The notes under the pieces are model-generated. The model saw nothing but the letters and a program-made list of their open reading frames with translations, was not told the origin of the DNA and did no database searches. Shown here one piece after another: positions 53,971 to 62,376 of a DNA stretch of 64,000 nucleotides; position 1 is the first letter of the stretch, and each line of letters begins with the position of its first letter. The translations under genes were made by a program, and so were the position numbers. The stretch lies in the NCBI RefSeq assembly GCF_022662535.1, contig NZ_JAKQYM010000002.1:124001-188000 (forward strand), in the 5' to 3' direction. The DNA comes from Polaribacter marinus (GTDB lineage Bacteria; Bacteroidota; Bacteroidia; Flavobacteriales; Flavobacteriaceae).

Positions 53971-54967
53971 GCAATATTGGTTGCTTGTAATAGGGTAATA
54001 AAAGAGCTTCTAAAATTTCTTCTGTTGTATTTGGATATTCAACTTCAATTGTATTTTGAATATGAATCCATTTTGCAATTTTTAGAATTTGTTTTTTACT
54101 CAGTTTTTTTATTACATTAACACCCATTTCTTTTAGAGCCAAAGCATTGCATTGTTGTTCGTATTGGTTTTTCATTGGAATTACCATCAGTTTCTTCTTC
54201 AAAAACAAGGCTTCAGAAGGTGTTTCAAATCCTGCTCCACAAAGAACACCTGCAGAAGAAGCCATACTTTTAATAAAATCAAATTCATTAATCGGATAAA
54301 TTGTAATATTCTTTTTAAAAATTAAACTGTTGGTTTCTTTAGAAAATACGTGCCATTTTACCATAGGAACTAATGATAAAACTTTTGATATTTTTTCTAT
54401 GCTATATGAGGGGAGATATACAGTAAAATGCCCCTTGTTACTTGTTTTTGTTGTTCTAACTATTCTTCTGATAATTGGAGTAAAGGTTTCGGAGCTGTAG
54501 GTTTTAAAGTGAAAACCAAAACGGAATTTAGCAGGAGCATAGTATTTTAATATCAATTTTTCTATTTTATACTTTCCATATTTAGGAGATGCAGCATCTA
54601 ATACTGCATTTTGATGACTTAAAGAAATAACTTTTACATTATTTAATTTTGCAGCCCAAGCAGAAATAGGTTCAAAATCATTAACGATTAAATCGTAGTT
54701 TTTTATTGGTAGATTCTTTATTTCTCTATAGAAATGAGATAATTTCATCTTTTTAAAGCTTGTCCAAAAATCGATACCACCCTTTTTTCCAAAAGTAAAA
54801 TTTAATCCTTTTAAGTTGTATTTTATTTCGAAACCTAAATCTAAGTTATTTTCATTCCCGCTTACTAAAATATCCAATTCTCCTTTTTGTTGTAATACAG
54901 GAATAATTTCTTTAGCTCTAGTTAAATGACCGTTTCCTGTACCCTGTATTGCGTATAGTATTTTCAT
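53954..54967 (-). CDS. MurG-like (GT28-type) glycosyltransferase
   Basis: A 337-residue GT-B fold protein. N-terminal MKILYAIQGTGNGHLTRAKE has the glycine loop of MurG/GT28 enzymes; GAGFETPSEALFLKKKL near 240-255 is the donor-binding motif. No signal peptide. I cannot tell the sugar or acceptor. It follows the metallophosphoesterase gene by 5 bases; together they suggest a lipid or polysaccharide pathway. Confidence 0.85.
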   Translation of the reverse strand: MKILYAIQGTGNGHLTRAKEIIPVLQQKGELDILVSGNENNLDLGFEIKYNLKGLNFTFGKKGGIDFWTSFKKMKLSHFYREIKNLPIKNYDLIVNDFEPISAWAAKLNNVKVISLSHQNAVLDAASPKYGKYKIEKLILKYYAPAKFRFGFHFKTYSSETFTPIIRRIVRTTKTSNKGHFTVYLPSYSIEKISKVLSLVPMVKWHVFSKETNSLIFKKNITIYPINEFDFIKSMASSAGVLCGAGFETPSEALFLKKKLMVIPMKNQYEQQCNALALKEMGVNVIKKLSKKQILKIAKWIHIQNTIEVEYPNTTEEILEALLLPYYKQPILPTILS

Positions 54968-54972
54968 AAATA

Positions 54973-55851
54973 TTATTTTAGAGGTTTTTGAATATCGAAC
55001 TCTTTTAATAATTCGTCAAACAGAAAGTTGTTATTATGTTTTTTGTTTACAGTTTTCAATTCTTTTTTACTTAATTTTTTTTCTAAATTTTTAGCAATCT
55101 CATCTTTGGAATATTCGTACAGATTCCATTGTTTGTTATTGAATTCTAAGGCTGTTAAATTTTCTATCCAATCGCCAGAATTTAGATAGATTGTTTTTCC
55201 TTTTTGAGTTTCAATTTCTCTAATTTCTGGTTGATGTATGTGTCCACAGATTACATAATCATAGGCATTTTCAATAGCAATTTCAGCGGCAGTTATTTCA
55301 AAATTATTGATGAATTTTACAGCACTTTTTACACTATTTTTTATTTTTTTAGAAAGCGATAACTTTCCATACCCTAAAAGATTGCTTATCCAATTTATAA
55401 ATGTGTTTATTAAAATTAAAAAATCGTACCCTTTCCCTCCTAATTTGGCAAGCCATTTAGAGTGTTGCATAGTGATGTCAAAAACATCTCCATGAAAAAT
55501 CCATGCTTTTTTATCATCAATATTTAAAACTAGTTTGTTTAAGATTTTAAAATTTCCTAATCTAAATCCTTTAAATTTTCGTAACATTTCATCATGATTC
55601 CCTGTTATGTAATAGACTTCTGTTCCTTTAGATAGGAGTGAGGTTATATGTTTGATAACACTCATGTGTGACTTTGGAAAATAACGTTTGTTAAATTGCC
55701 ATATATCTATGATATCTCCATTTAATATCAATACTTTTGGTTCTATAGTTTTTAAGTAATTTAAAAGCTCTTTGGCTTTACAGCCGTATGTTCCTAGATG
55801 TACATCAGAAATAACAACATAATCTAACTTTCGTTTTTTTGTTTTTTTCAT
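54973..55851 (-). CDS. UDP-2,3-diacylglucosamine hydrolase-like metallophosphoesterase
   Basis: A 292-residue calcineurin-like phosphoesterase. Metal ligands are visible in SDVHLG, NGDIIDIW, GNHDE, HGD and GHIHQPE. The family includes LpxH-like enzymes of lipid A synthesis; the length (about 290) and C-terminal helical tail match the Bacteroidota form. It is the first gene of a two-gene operon with a glycosyltransferase. Confidence 0.9.
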   Translation of the reverse strand: MKKTKKRKLDYVVISDVHLGTYGCKAKELLNYLKTIEPKVLILNGDIIDIWQFNKRYFPKSHMSVIKHITSLLSKGTEVYYITGNHDEMLRKFKGFRLGNFKILNKLVLNIDDKKAWIFHGDVFDITMQHSKWLAKLGGKGYDFLILINTFINWISNLLGYGKLSLSKKIKNSVKSAVKFINNFEITAAEIAIENAYDYVICGHIHQPEIREIETQKGKTIYLNSGDWIENLTALEFNNKQWNLYEYSKDEIAKNLEKKLSKKELKTVNKKHNNNFLFDELLKEFDIQKPLK

Positions 55852-56102
55852 TTTTATTTAAGTAATAAAATATAGTTTTTGAGTTTTAATTACAGAAAGT
55901 CTTTTTAAGAACCCGTAGAAGAATTGTAATTTTAAGAATAGTGAAAACAAATGCATTACTATTATAGTTTATCAAACTTACAAGCTTAATGTTTTGTTAT
56001 TGTAAAATAAAAATGAAAATAACGTAAGTTAAATCTTACTAAAATGTTATATAGAAGTTATGTTAATGTTTTGATTATTAGTAGATTGTTTTGTAAAAAA
56101 AA

Positions 56103-56123
56103 AATCCGCTTTTAAAGCGGATT
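56103..56123 (-). terminator. Intrinsic terminator of the 48-aa lipoprotein gene
   Basis: AATCCGCT and AGCGGATT (56103-56110, 56116-56123) form the stem; on the minus strand a run of nine T follows. It lies 35 bases after the stop of the small lipoprotein gene. The rest of 55852-56102 contains no gene. Confidence 0.88.
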
Positions 56124-56157
56124 CATTGAATTTGAAGTTAAGAAACAAACAGATTTT

Positions 56158-56304
56158 TTAAATTATATCTGCTTGCTTTAATGTTGTTTGAATAGTTGTT
56201 GTTGTGTTATTATCTGCTAAACCACAAGAAGATTTTGAGCTTCTACATGAAGAAAAGCTGATCAATCCTAAAACACAAATTCCAATAAATATTATCTTTT
56301 TCAT
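56158..56304 (-). CDS. 48-residue small lipoprotein
   Basis: ATG at 56304, TAA at 56158. A short signal peptide with lipobox ISFSSC gives lipidated Cys20, followed by a short Ser/Thr-rich tail with one more Cys. It has its own terminator. Such tiny lipoproteins are common in Bacteroidota; function unknown. It is 20 bases after the substrate-binding gene and on the same strand. Confidence 0.7.
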   Translation of the reverse strand: MKKIIFIGICVLGLISFSSCRSSKSSCGLADNNTTTTIQTTLKQADII

Positions 56305-56324
56305 TATAAATGTTTTTTCAAGGG

Positions 56325-57185
56325 TTAAATGTACATATTTTTTACAAAATTGCCCGAATTTTTCTTTTCTTTGATAACGTTAAAACGAATCATTTTATTT
56401 TGTATACGTGTGATTAAATTTTTAGTAATTGGTTTTCCTGTGTTCCAATGTGTGATTTTTAACCAATCTTTAATGTCTTTTAGCTGTTGTTGATACCTGT
56501 CTGCTAGAATAGTGTCAATATTTTCAATATCTTTAAAACCATTAGTTTTGTTATTAATAATTTCTAAAACTTGTTTTACCTCGCTAAAATTATTTTCTAA
56601 AACTTCGTTTCTAACAGCAATAACAAAACAAGGCCAAGGAGTAGGGCAGTCATCAACTCTTCTAAAAGTACCGTTGTCTACTAAAGGTTTTGTTGTAAAA
56701 TGTTCCCACATAAAATAATCTGCATCTCCATTTGTCAAAGCTTCAATACCACCTTCTAAATTACCAACAACTTTAAATTTTAGTTTGTCTATATTCCAAC
56801 CTTGGTTATAAGCGTTAACAATTGCCATCAAGTGAGAACCAGAACCAAACCTACTAATAGCAATAGTAGCTTTTTCTAAATCTTCAATTTTCTTAAAGGT
56901 CGATTTTGCGGCAACATGAATTCCCCACACTAAAGGAGACTGTACGAATGTTTGTACAATTTTAGATGGATTTCCATCAGAAATATCTTTTATAATGCCT
57001 TCAGTTAAAACAATAGCAATATCAACTTCGCCATTTCTTAAAGCTTTACACATTTGTCCTGTACCACCATGATAATCTTTCCAACGAAGATTAATGTTTT
57101 TTTGTGTAAATTCTTTATTTTTTAACGTTAAATACCAAGGATAATTAAAGTGTTCTGGAACTCCGCCAACTTTTAAGTTAGTCAT
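56325..57185 (-). CDS. Type 2 periplasmic-binding-fold protein lacking a signal peptide
   Basis: A 286-residue protein of the NMT1/substrate-binding fold: KVGGVPEHFNYPWYLTLKNK start, GGTGQMCKALRNGEVDIAIV and ISRFGSGSHLMA segments match the two-lobe core. It has no signal peptide or lipobox, so it would be cytoplasmic unless exported differently. It is 0 bases from the phosphorylase gene and so in one operon with it and the DUF1835 gene. A small-molecule sensor or carrier is possible. Confidence 0.82.
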   Translation of the reverse strand: MTNLKVGGVPEHFNYPWYLTLKNKEFTQKNINLRWKDYHGGTGQMCKALRNGEVDIAIVLTEGIIKDISDGNPSKIVQTFVQSPLVWGIHVAAKSTFKKIEDLEKATIAISRFGSGSHLMAIVNAYNQGWNIDKLKFKVVGNLEGGIEALTNGDADYFMWEHFTTKPLVDNGTFRRVDDCPTPWPCFVIAVRNEVLENNFSEVKQVLEIINNKTNGFKDIENIDTILADRYQQQLKDIKDWLKITHWNTGKPITKNLITRIQNKMIRFNVIKEKKNSGNFVKNMYI

Positions 57186-58055
57186 TTATCCAGCTAATTT
57201 ATCTAATGTATACTCTATTAAATTGGCAACTACTTTACCTGGATTTTCACTAAAAGAACCGTTTGCTCTATTTGCAATAATTGCATTCATAGAAAGTGCA
57301 TTATGACCTAATAGTTTCGACAAACCGTAAATAGCTGAAGTTTCCATTTCTAAGTTAGAAATTCTATTTCCATTAAAATTAAAACTATCAATTTTACTGT
57401 TTAAGTTATCGTCTTGTAAACCTAAACGTAAAATTCTTCCTTGTGGACCGTAAAAACCTCCTGCAGTAGCAGTAATACCTTTAAAAGTTTTGTTAGAAAA
57501 TAATTTAATTTCTAATTCATTACTATTTTCTATAATAATAGGATATGATTTTTTAGAACTCCAATTGGTGTGTTTTACAAAAGCATCTTCTATATCAGTA
57601 TTTGAAATTTCATCTATTTGATAAGAATGAAGCATTCCATTTAGATCTAATCCATGAGAACTCATTACAAAAGAGTCTACCGGAATATCATTTTGTAAAG
57701 AACCCGACGTACCAACTCTAACAATGTTTAAAGATGTAAGTTGTGTTTTAGGTTGTCTTGTTTCTAGATCGATATTAACCAATGCATCTAATTCATTTAA
57801 AACAATATCTATATTATCGGGTCCAATTCCTGTTGAAATAACAGAAATTCGTTTGTTTTTATATACACCTGTTGTTGTTTTAAATTCTCTTTTTTGAGTT
57901 GTAAACTCTATAGAATCAAAATGTTGTGTAACTTTTTCTACTCTGTTTTGATCTCCAACAAAAATTATGTCGGTAGCAATGTTTTCCGGTCTTAAATTTA
58001 AATGGTAAATACTTCCATCAGGGTTTAAGATAAGTTCAGAATTTTGTATAGGCAT
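57186..58055 (-). CDS. Uridine phosphorylase-like nucleoside phosphorylase
   Basis: A 289-residue PNP/UDP-family enzyme. The phosphate-binding start DIIFVGDQNRVEKV and VSTGIGPDN plus the substrate region RVGTSGSLQ and SNLEMETSAIYG (with the MET/E base- and ribose-binding signature) are visible. It cleaves nucleosides with phosphate. It is packed between the DUF1835 gene and the binding-protein gene without gaps. Confidence 0.92.
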   Translation of the reverse strand: MPIQNSELILNPDGSIYHLNLRPENIATDIIFVGDQNRVEKVTQHFDSIEFTTQKREFKTTTGVYKNKRISVISTGIGPDNIDIVLNELDALVNIDLETRQPKTQLTSLNIVRVGTSGSLQNDIPVDSFVMSSHGLDLNGMLHSYQIDEISNTDIEDAFVKHTNWSSKKSYPIIIENSNELEIKLFSNKTFKGITATAGGFYGPQGRILRLGLQDDNLNSKIDSFNFNGNRISNLEMETSAIYGLSKLLGHNALSMNAIIANRANGSFSENPGKVVANLIEYTLDKLAG

Positions 58056-59000
58056 TTATGATGTAATTTGTAAGAGTTTTTTAGATTCGTTATGAAACAA
58101 AAAACTGTATTTTTTAGAGCCGCCAAGATACGAAATATCATTACGTAATTGACCGTAAAAATTAATTTGATTTTCTAAAACTTGTTTTCCTTTTTTAGAG
58201 AGCTTAACTGGATTGAAAGAAGCAAATAATTTTTGCAGTTCTTCTATTTTATGTTCGTATTGCAAATCACTAAAACCATATATTTTTTGATCTTTCAAAA
58301 GTTGATGAACAAGTTGTTCTTTAGAGTTAAACTGATGTGTATTAACTGTTTTAATAATATTATTTTCTACAACATTTAAACCATTTTTTATAGATGGAAA
58401 ACGTTGTAAATGTGCTTCTAAAGCAGCTGCTAAATATTTAAAAGGAGACATTGGGTTGAATTTGTAGACAGTTTCTAAGCGTAATGGACTGTCTGAACAA
58501 TATAATTGCCAAATATAATCGGCATATTCAATATCATCTTGAGTTAATTCTATTCTGGTTTTATAACTGCTATTTATTTGTTCTTCAGAAAGTTCTGGGA
58601 ACGATAACATTTTTTTTACTCCTTTAATTTTTTCACTACTAACTAAAGAAATATGGTAGCCTTTTCTATAGCGTTTTAACCAGCTTAAAACTGCGATCAT
58701 ATTAATTTGACAAAATAAGTCGTGATCAAACCAAAGAACAATTTCTTTTTGTTCTTTTTTATTACAAAGATTTCTGTATTCTTTTACAGTATAATTTATA
58801 AACTTTTGTTTGCTAACTTTGTAAGAAGTTTTAAAAAATTCGAATCTGTTTTTCCAGAAAGTTTCGCTTCCTACGTCTGTTGTAGTTTTACCTTCGCATA
58901 ACATTTCTCGCCAAGTGATAAATTCTCCCGGAAAACGTAATTTTTGAAGATAATTTGTGGTGCTATCTCCGTTGGTAATGTGTAATGTTGAACCCCCCAT
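58056..59000 (-). CDS. DUF1835-domain protein
   Basis: A 314-residue protein. The start GGSTLHITNGDSTTNYLQKL and the WREMLCEG segment are DUF1835 marks; the middle LWFDHDLFCQINMIAVLSWL is the second conserved block. Function unknown. It starts the operon with the nucleoside phosphorylase and binding protein. Confidence 0.88.
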   Translation of the reverse strand: MGGSTLHITNGDSTTNYLQKLRFPGEFITWREMLCEGKTTTDVGSETFWKNRFEFFKTSYKVSKQKFINYTVKEYRNLCNKKEQKEIVLWFDHDLFCQINMIAVLSWLKRYRKGYHISLVSSEKIKGVKKMLSFPELSEEQINSSYKTRIELTQDDIEYADYIWQLYCSDSPLRLETVYKFNPMSPFKYLAAALEAHLQRFPSIKNGLNVVENNIIKTVNTHQFNSKEQLVHQLLKDQKIYGFSDLQYEHKIEELQKLFASFNPVKLSKKGKQVLENQINFYGQLRNDISYLGGSKKYSFLFHNESKKLLQITS

Positions 59001-59050
59001 AATTTAAAAACAACGTCTGTTGTGATGTTTTATTGTGTTAATTAAAAAAA

Positions 59051-59374
59051 TTATCCGCCTACGCGTTTTACTTTGAATCCTTTTTCTTTTAACATAGCCA
59101 TTATTTTATCTCTATAATCACCTTGAATAATTATTTTGTCGTCTTTAAAACTTCCGCCAACAGAGAGTTTTGTTTTAATTTCTTTGGCAAGAATTTTAAA
59201 GTCTGATGTGGCACCAGTATAACCTTCTAAAATAGTGATTGGTTTTCCTTTTCTTTTTTCGTATTTACAAATAATAGGATCTTCTTGCATCCATATAGTT
59301 GATTTTTCTTTTACAATGTCTTTCGTTTCTTGATGATCTGGAAACAAGTTTTTCAGCTGGTCTTTAAAATCCAT
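59051..59374 (-). CDS. SUI1/YciH-family translation initiation factor
   Basis: A 107-residue protein. The C-terminal SUI1 fold (about 35-107) has RKGKPITILEGYTGATSDFK and LSVGGSFKDDKIIIQGD, matching bacterial YciH (eIF1-like). It is thought to adjust start-site selection. It stands 50 bases from its neighbours. Confidence 0.94.
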   Translation of the reverse strand: MDFKDQLKNLFPDHQETKDIVKEKSTIWMQEDPIICKYEKRKGKPITILEGYTGATSDFKILAKEIKTKLSVGGSFKDDKIIIQGDYRDKIMAMLKEKGFKVKRVGG

Positions 59375-59445
59375 ATTTTTTAGTTAACAGTGTTTAGTTG
59401 CAGTTTTAGTGAGTTTGCTACTACAAACTGCAACTGTAGACTGAT

Positions 59446-60393
59446 TTACTTTTTTAATCCAAGTTCTTTTAAACGTTGATCTAAAAACTCTCCTGCCGTA
59501 ATATCTTCGAATTTTTTAGGATTATTTTCATCAATACATTTTTCTAAAACATTTAATTTCATATCAGAAACAGGATGCATAAAAAAAGGAATTGAATAAC
59601 GAGAAGTTCCCCACATTTCTTTTGGAGGGTTTGTAACTCTATGAATTGTAGATTTTAATTTGTTGTTACTATGTCTAGATAACATATCTCCAACATTAAT
59701 CATTAATTCGTCTGGTGCTGCCATAGCATCGATCCAATCTCCTTTATGATTTTGAACCTGTAAGCCTTTTCCTTGTGCTCCCATTAATAAAGTAATTAGA
59801 TTAATGTCTCCATGTGCAGCAGCTCTTTCTGCTCCTTTTGGTTCTGTTTTAATTGGTGGATAATGTATTGGACGTAAAATACTATTTCCGTTTTTAATGT
59901 AATTATCAAAATAAGTTTCTTCTAAACCTAAATGCAATGCCAATGAACGTAGTACATATTTTGCTGTTTTTTCTAACATTTTGTAAGTTTGTTTTCCAAC
60001 TTCGTTAAATTTAGGAAGCTCTTCTACTTCTACATTTTCTGGATATTCTTGTGCATATTTAGAGTCTTTATCTACATATTGACCAAAATGCCAAAATTCT
60101 TTTAAGTCTCCTTCTTTTTTTCCCTTAGCAGATTCTTTACCAAAAGAAACATAACCTCTTTGTCCTCCAATTCCTGGAATTTCGTATTTTTCTTTTACAT
60201 CTATCGGTAAGTCAAAAAAGTTTTTGATTTCAGAATATAAATCATCAACTAATTTATCATCTAAAAAATGACCTTTTAATGCTACGAACCCTATATTTTC
60301 ATATGCGTGACCAATTTCTGCAATAAACTTTTGTTTTCTGCTTTCATCATTTGATAAAAAATCGGATAAATCTACACTTGGTATTTTATTCAT
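59446..60393 (-). CDS. Isopenicillin N synthase-like 2-oxoglutarate/Fe(II) oxygenase
   Basis: A 315-residue dioxygenase. N-terminal DIOX_N region (PSVDLSDFLS, GFVALKGHFL) and catalytic jelly roll with the HxD...H triad (AAHGDIN and STIHRV) and RYSIPFF (2OG-binding Arg/Ser). Substrate unknown. It is monocistronic with respect to its neighbours. Confidence 0.92.
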   Translation of the reverse strand: MNKIPSVDLSDFLSNDESRKQKFIAEIGHAYENIGFVALKGHFLDDKLVDDLYSEIKNFFDLPIDVKEKYEIPGIGGQRGYVSFGKESAKGKKEGDLKEFWHFGQYVDKDSKYAQEYPENVEVEELPKFNEVGKQTYKMLEKTAKYVLRSLALHLGLEETYFDNYIKNGNSILRPIHYPPIKTEPKGAERAAAHGDINLITLLMGAQGKGLQVQNHKGDWIDAMAAPDELMINVGDMLSRHSNNKLKSTIHRVTNPPKEMWGTSRYSIPFFMHPVSDMKLNVLEKCIDENNPKKFEDITAGEFLDQRLKELGLKK

Positions 60394-60458
60394 GTTAAAT
60401 AGTTTTATATAAAAAGGCTATAAATTTACTAAAAAATAAATAGCAATTCTTTTAATTT

Positions 60459-61166
60459 TTATTTTTTTGTAAATGGAATTAAATAGGATAGTGTATAGTT
60501 AAAACCAAAACCGGTGTTACTTTCAAAAATCCTGTTGAATCCAGGTGCATATAAAGTTTTAAAATTTTCAGGATCTTTTATACTCATTAAAACTTTATAA
60601 GAAACGCTAAAACTAATAAAGAAGTTTTTAAATGTTTCTGCTTTTATGCCAACAACAAACTCAGACCAATGTGCATTTAAATTAGAATCTGTTATTGGTG
60701 TGGTAATTGTATTTGCAGGAAAATAGATTCCAGTTTCTGGGTTTGTAACGTTTGGAGTGTAGCTGTTTAATGTTTGATCAAACATGCTAAAACCATATCT
60801 GTAACCTAATAAAATTTCGTTGTTCATATCTAGCCAATTTTCGAATGCATTATAGTTAAAACCTAGTCTTGCATAACTCCCCTTGGCAGTTGAGTTTGTA
60901 TAATCTTCTGCTGTTGTTTCTTTTTCATAGCCAATTTCTGCAGCTATAAAAAAGCGTTTAGATATTCTATAGTCACCTATAATTTCAAAACCACTATAAG
61001 TACCATCTATTGTAGATTTTATAGGCTTACTAATGTCAACTCCTAATCGTAATCCATAAGGAGATTTGTATACAATTGTATCTTTTTCTTTTTTGTCTTG
61101 TGAAAATCCATCAACAAAAACAAAAAGAAAGCAAACGCTAATGAAATATTTGAACATGTGCTGCAT
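60459..61166 (-). CDS. DUF6048-family outer-membrane protein
   Basis: A 235-residue protein with a signal peptide (FKYFISVCFLFVFVDGFSQ). The mature part is a beta-barrel-like sequence ending in LSYLIPFTKK. It overlaps the DUF6452 gene by 29 bases; the two families are neighbours in many Flavobacteria. An ATG three codons downstream of the given start (61157) is equally possible. Confidence 0.85.
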   Translation of the reverse strand: MQHMFKYFISVCFLFVFVDGFSQDKKEKDTIVYKSPYGLRLGVDISKPIKSTIDGTYSGFEIIGDYRISKRFFIAAEIGYEKETTAEDYTNSTAKGSYARLGFNYNAFENWLDMNNEILLGYRYGFSMFDQTLNSYTPNVTNPETGIYFPANTITTPITDSNLNAHWSEFVVGIKAETFKNFFISFSVSYKVLMSIKDPENFKTLYAPGFNRIFESNTGFGFNYTLSYLIPFTKK

Positions 61167-61620
61167 TTTGATTGTTTATTGTTGTTAATGTATTTGGTGT
61201 AAAATCTTGAATCCAAGAGCTATTTGAAGAAAAAGAGACATTATTAAAAATAACTCTAAATCCGCAGGAGCGAGAAATATATTCTTCTTCTGTGGTGTAT
61301 TGTATGGTAAAAGTTGCTACTTGATTATTTGTAGTTACTCCATCAATATTATTCATTTTTAATGTGTAAATAGTTTCTGTAGTTAAAGAATTTAACGGTA
61401 TTGCAATACTATCTGTAGTTTGGTTTGTGTAAAGGCTATCTGTATTTCCTTGCGCAATGATAGAAAAACGTTCTACTTCTTTAAGAGTAGTTCTATCTGT
61501 ATTATCATAAAAGCGTAAAACTAAATTGGGAGTTACAGGATTTTGTGTACAGAAATCATCTTTTTCGCAAGCAGAAACTATAGTAATTAGGACTAAAAGA
61601 TTTAAAATTTGTTTTTTCAT
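61138..61620 (-). CDS. DUF6452-family lipoprotein
   Basis: A 160-residue lipoprotein (lipobox TIVSAC, Cys18). The mature part has a conserved Cys pair (FCTQNP and SRSCGFRVIF) and is beta-rich. It is co-transcribed and overlapping with the DUF6048 outer-membrane gene, implying a joint role in the outer membrane. Confidence 0.86.
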   Translation of the reverse strand: MKKQILNLLVLITIVSACEKDDFCTQNPVTPNLVLRFYDNTDRTTLKEVERFSIIAQGNTDSLYTNQTTDSIAIPLNSLTTETIYTLKMNNIDGVTTNNQVATFTIQYTTEEEYISRSCGFRVIFNNVSFSSNSSWIQDFTPNTLTTINNQNAAHVQIFH

Positions 61621-61621
61621 A

Positions 61622-61912
61622 TTATTCTTCTACTTCAACAATTCTATTAATAGCTTCTGCTAATTTAAAATCTAATTCAGTTACACCTTGTGCATCATGT
61701 GTTTTTAGAGTGATGTCTAATGTATTGTATATGTTTGTCCATTCTGGATGATGATTTAATGCTTCGCATTCAAAAGCAATTCTATTCATAGCAGACATAC
61801 AATCTTTAAAATTATCGAACTCAAAGTCTGTGTGAATTGCGTCATCGTAAAAATCCCAATCTTCTAAAGATTCTAATTTTTTTTCTATTTCGAAATCGGT
61901 AAGTTTTTTCAT
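61622..61912 (-). CDS. phhB: 4a-hydroxytetrahydrobiopterin dehydratase
   Basis: A 96-residue pterin-4a-carbinolamine dehydratase. The family motif ALNHHPEWTNIYN with the catalytic His pair is intact, and length fits. It recycles the pterin cofactor of aromatic amino-acid hydroxylases. It lies 1 base before the DUF6452 gene. The upstream hairpin at 61955 may regulate it. Confidence 0.95.
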   Translation of the reverse strand: MKKLTDFEIEKKLESLEDWDFYDDAIHTDFEFDNFKDCMSAMNRIAFECEALNHHPEWTNIYNTLDITLKTHDAQGVTELDFKLAEAINRIVEVEE

Positions 61913-61954
61913 TGCTCGATTATTTAACTATTAATTTCTTACAAAGAAACTAAA

Positions 61955-61974
61955 AATACCTAATTATAGGTATT
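61955..61974. promoter_or_regulatory. Perfect 8-bp inverted repeat between divergent genes
   Basis: AATACCTA (61955-61962) and TAGGTATT (61967-61974) around ATTA. It lies 43 bases from the dehydratase start and 50 bases from the divergent lipoprotein gene, so it may be an operator for either. Confidence 0.5.
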
Positions 61975-62023
61975 TCATAGAAGGTTTTTTAATGTTAATT
62001 TTATTGCCATCAAAATTTAATTT

Positions 62024-62368
62024 ATGAAAACAATTAAAAAAACAGTTTTGTTATTTAGTTTTTTAGCTTTTTATAATTGTGCTGAAGTGAGTTCTGCGCT
62101 ATCAAATTATAATAAAAGTAATGGTGGGCAGTGCGCTACATACGAAGTTTTATATTATGTATATAATAAAAATACTAGTAAGTATGAATCTGGTAAAATT
62201 TATATAAAAGATAGTAAAGGGAATAATATTAAGTATCAAGAAGAGAGGTGGAGAGATCGATTAGGTCAAACTTATTTAAATAAAGGTGTGTTTACAGCCT
62301 ACTACAAAACAAGCCCATATTCTGGAGGAGAATATAAGTTTGTTGTGCATTGTACTAGATGGCATTAA
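62024..62368 (+). CDS. Small putative lipoprotein
   Basis: A 114-residue protein with a type II signal peptide (AFYNC, Cys19). The mature part has a Cys near residue 37 and a final Cys-containing strand (YKFVVHCTRWH), and is beta-rich. I do not recognise the family. It is transcribed alone, convergent with rlmD. Confidence 0.7.
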   Translation: MKTIKKTVLLFSFLAFYNCAEVSSALSNYNKSNGGQCATYEVLYYVYNKNTSKYESGKIYIKDSKGNNIKYQEERWRDRLGQTYLNKGVFTAYYKTSPYSGGEYKFVVHCTRWH

Positions 62369-62376
62369 ATTATTTT

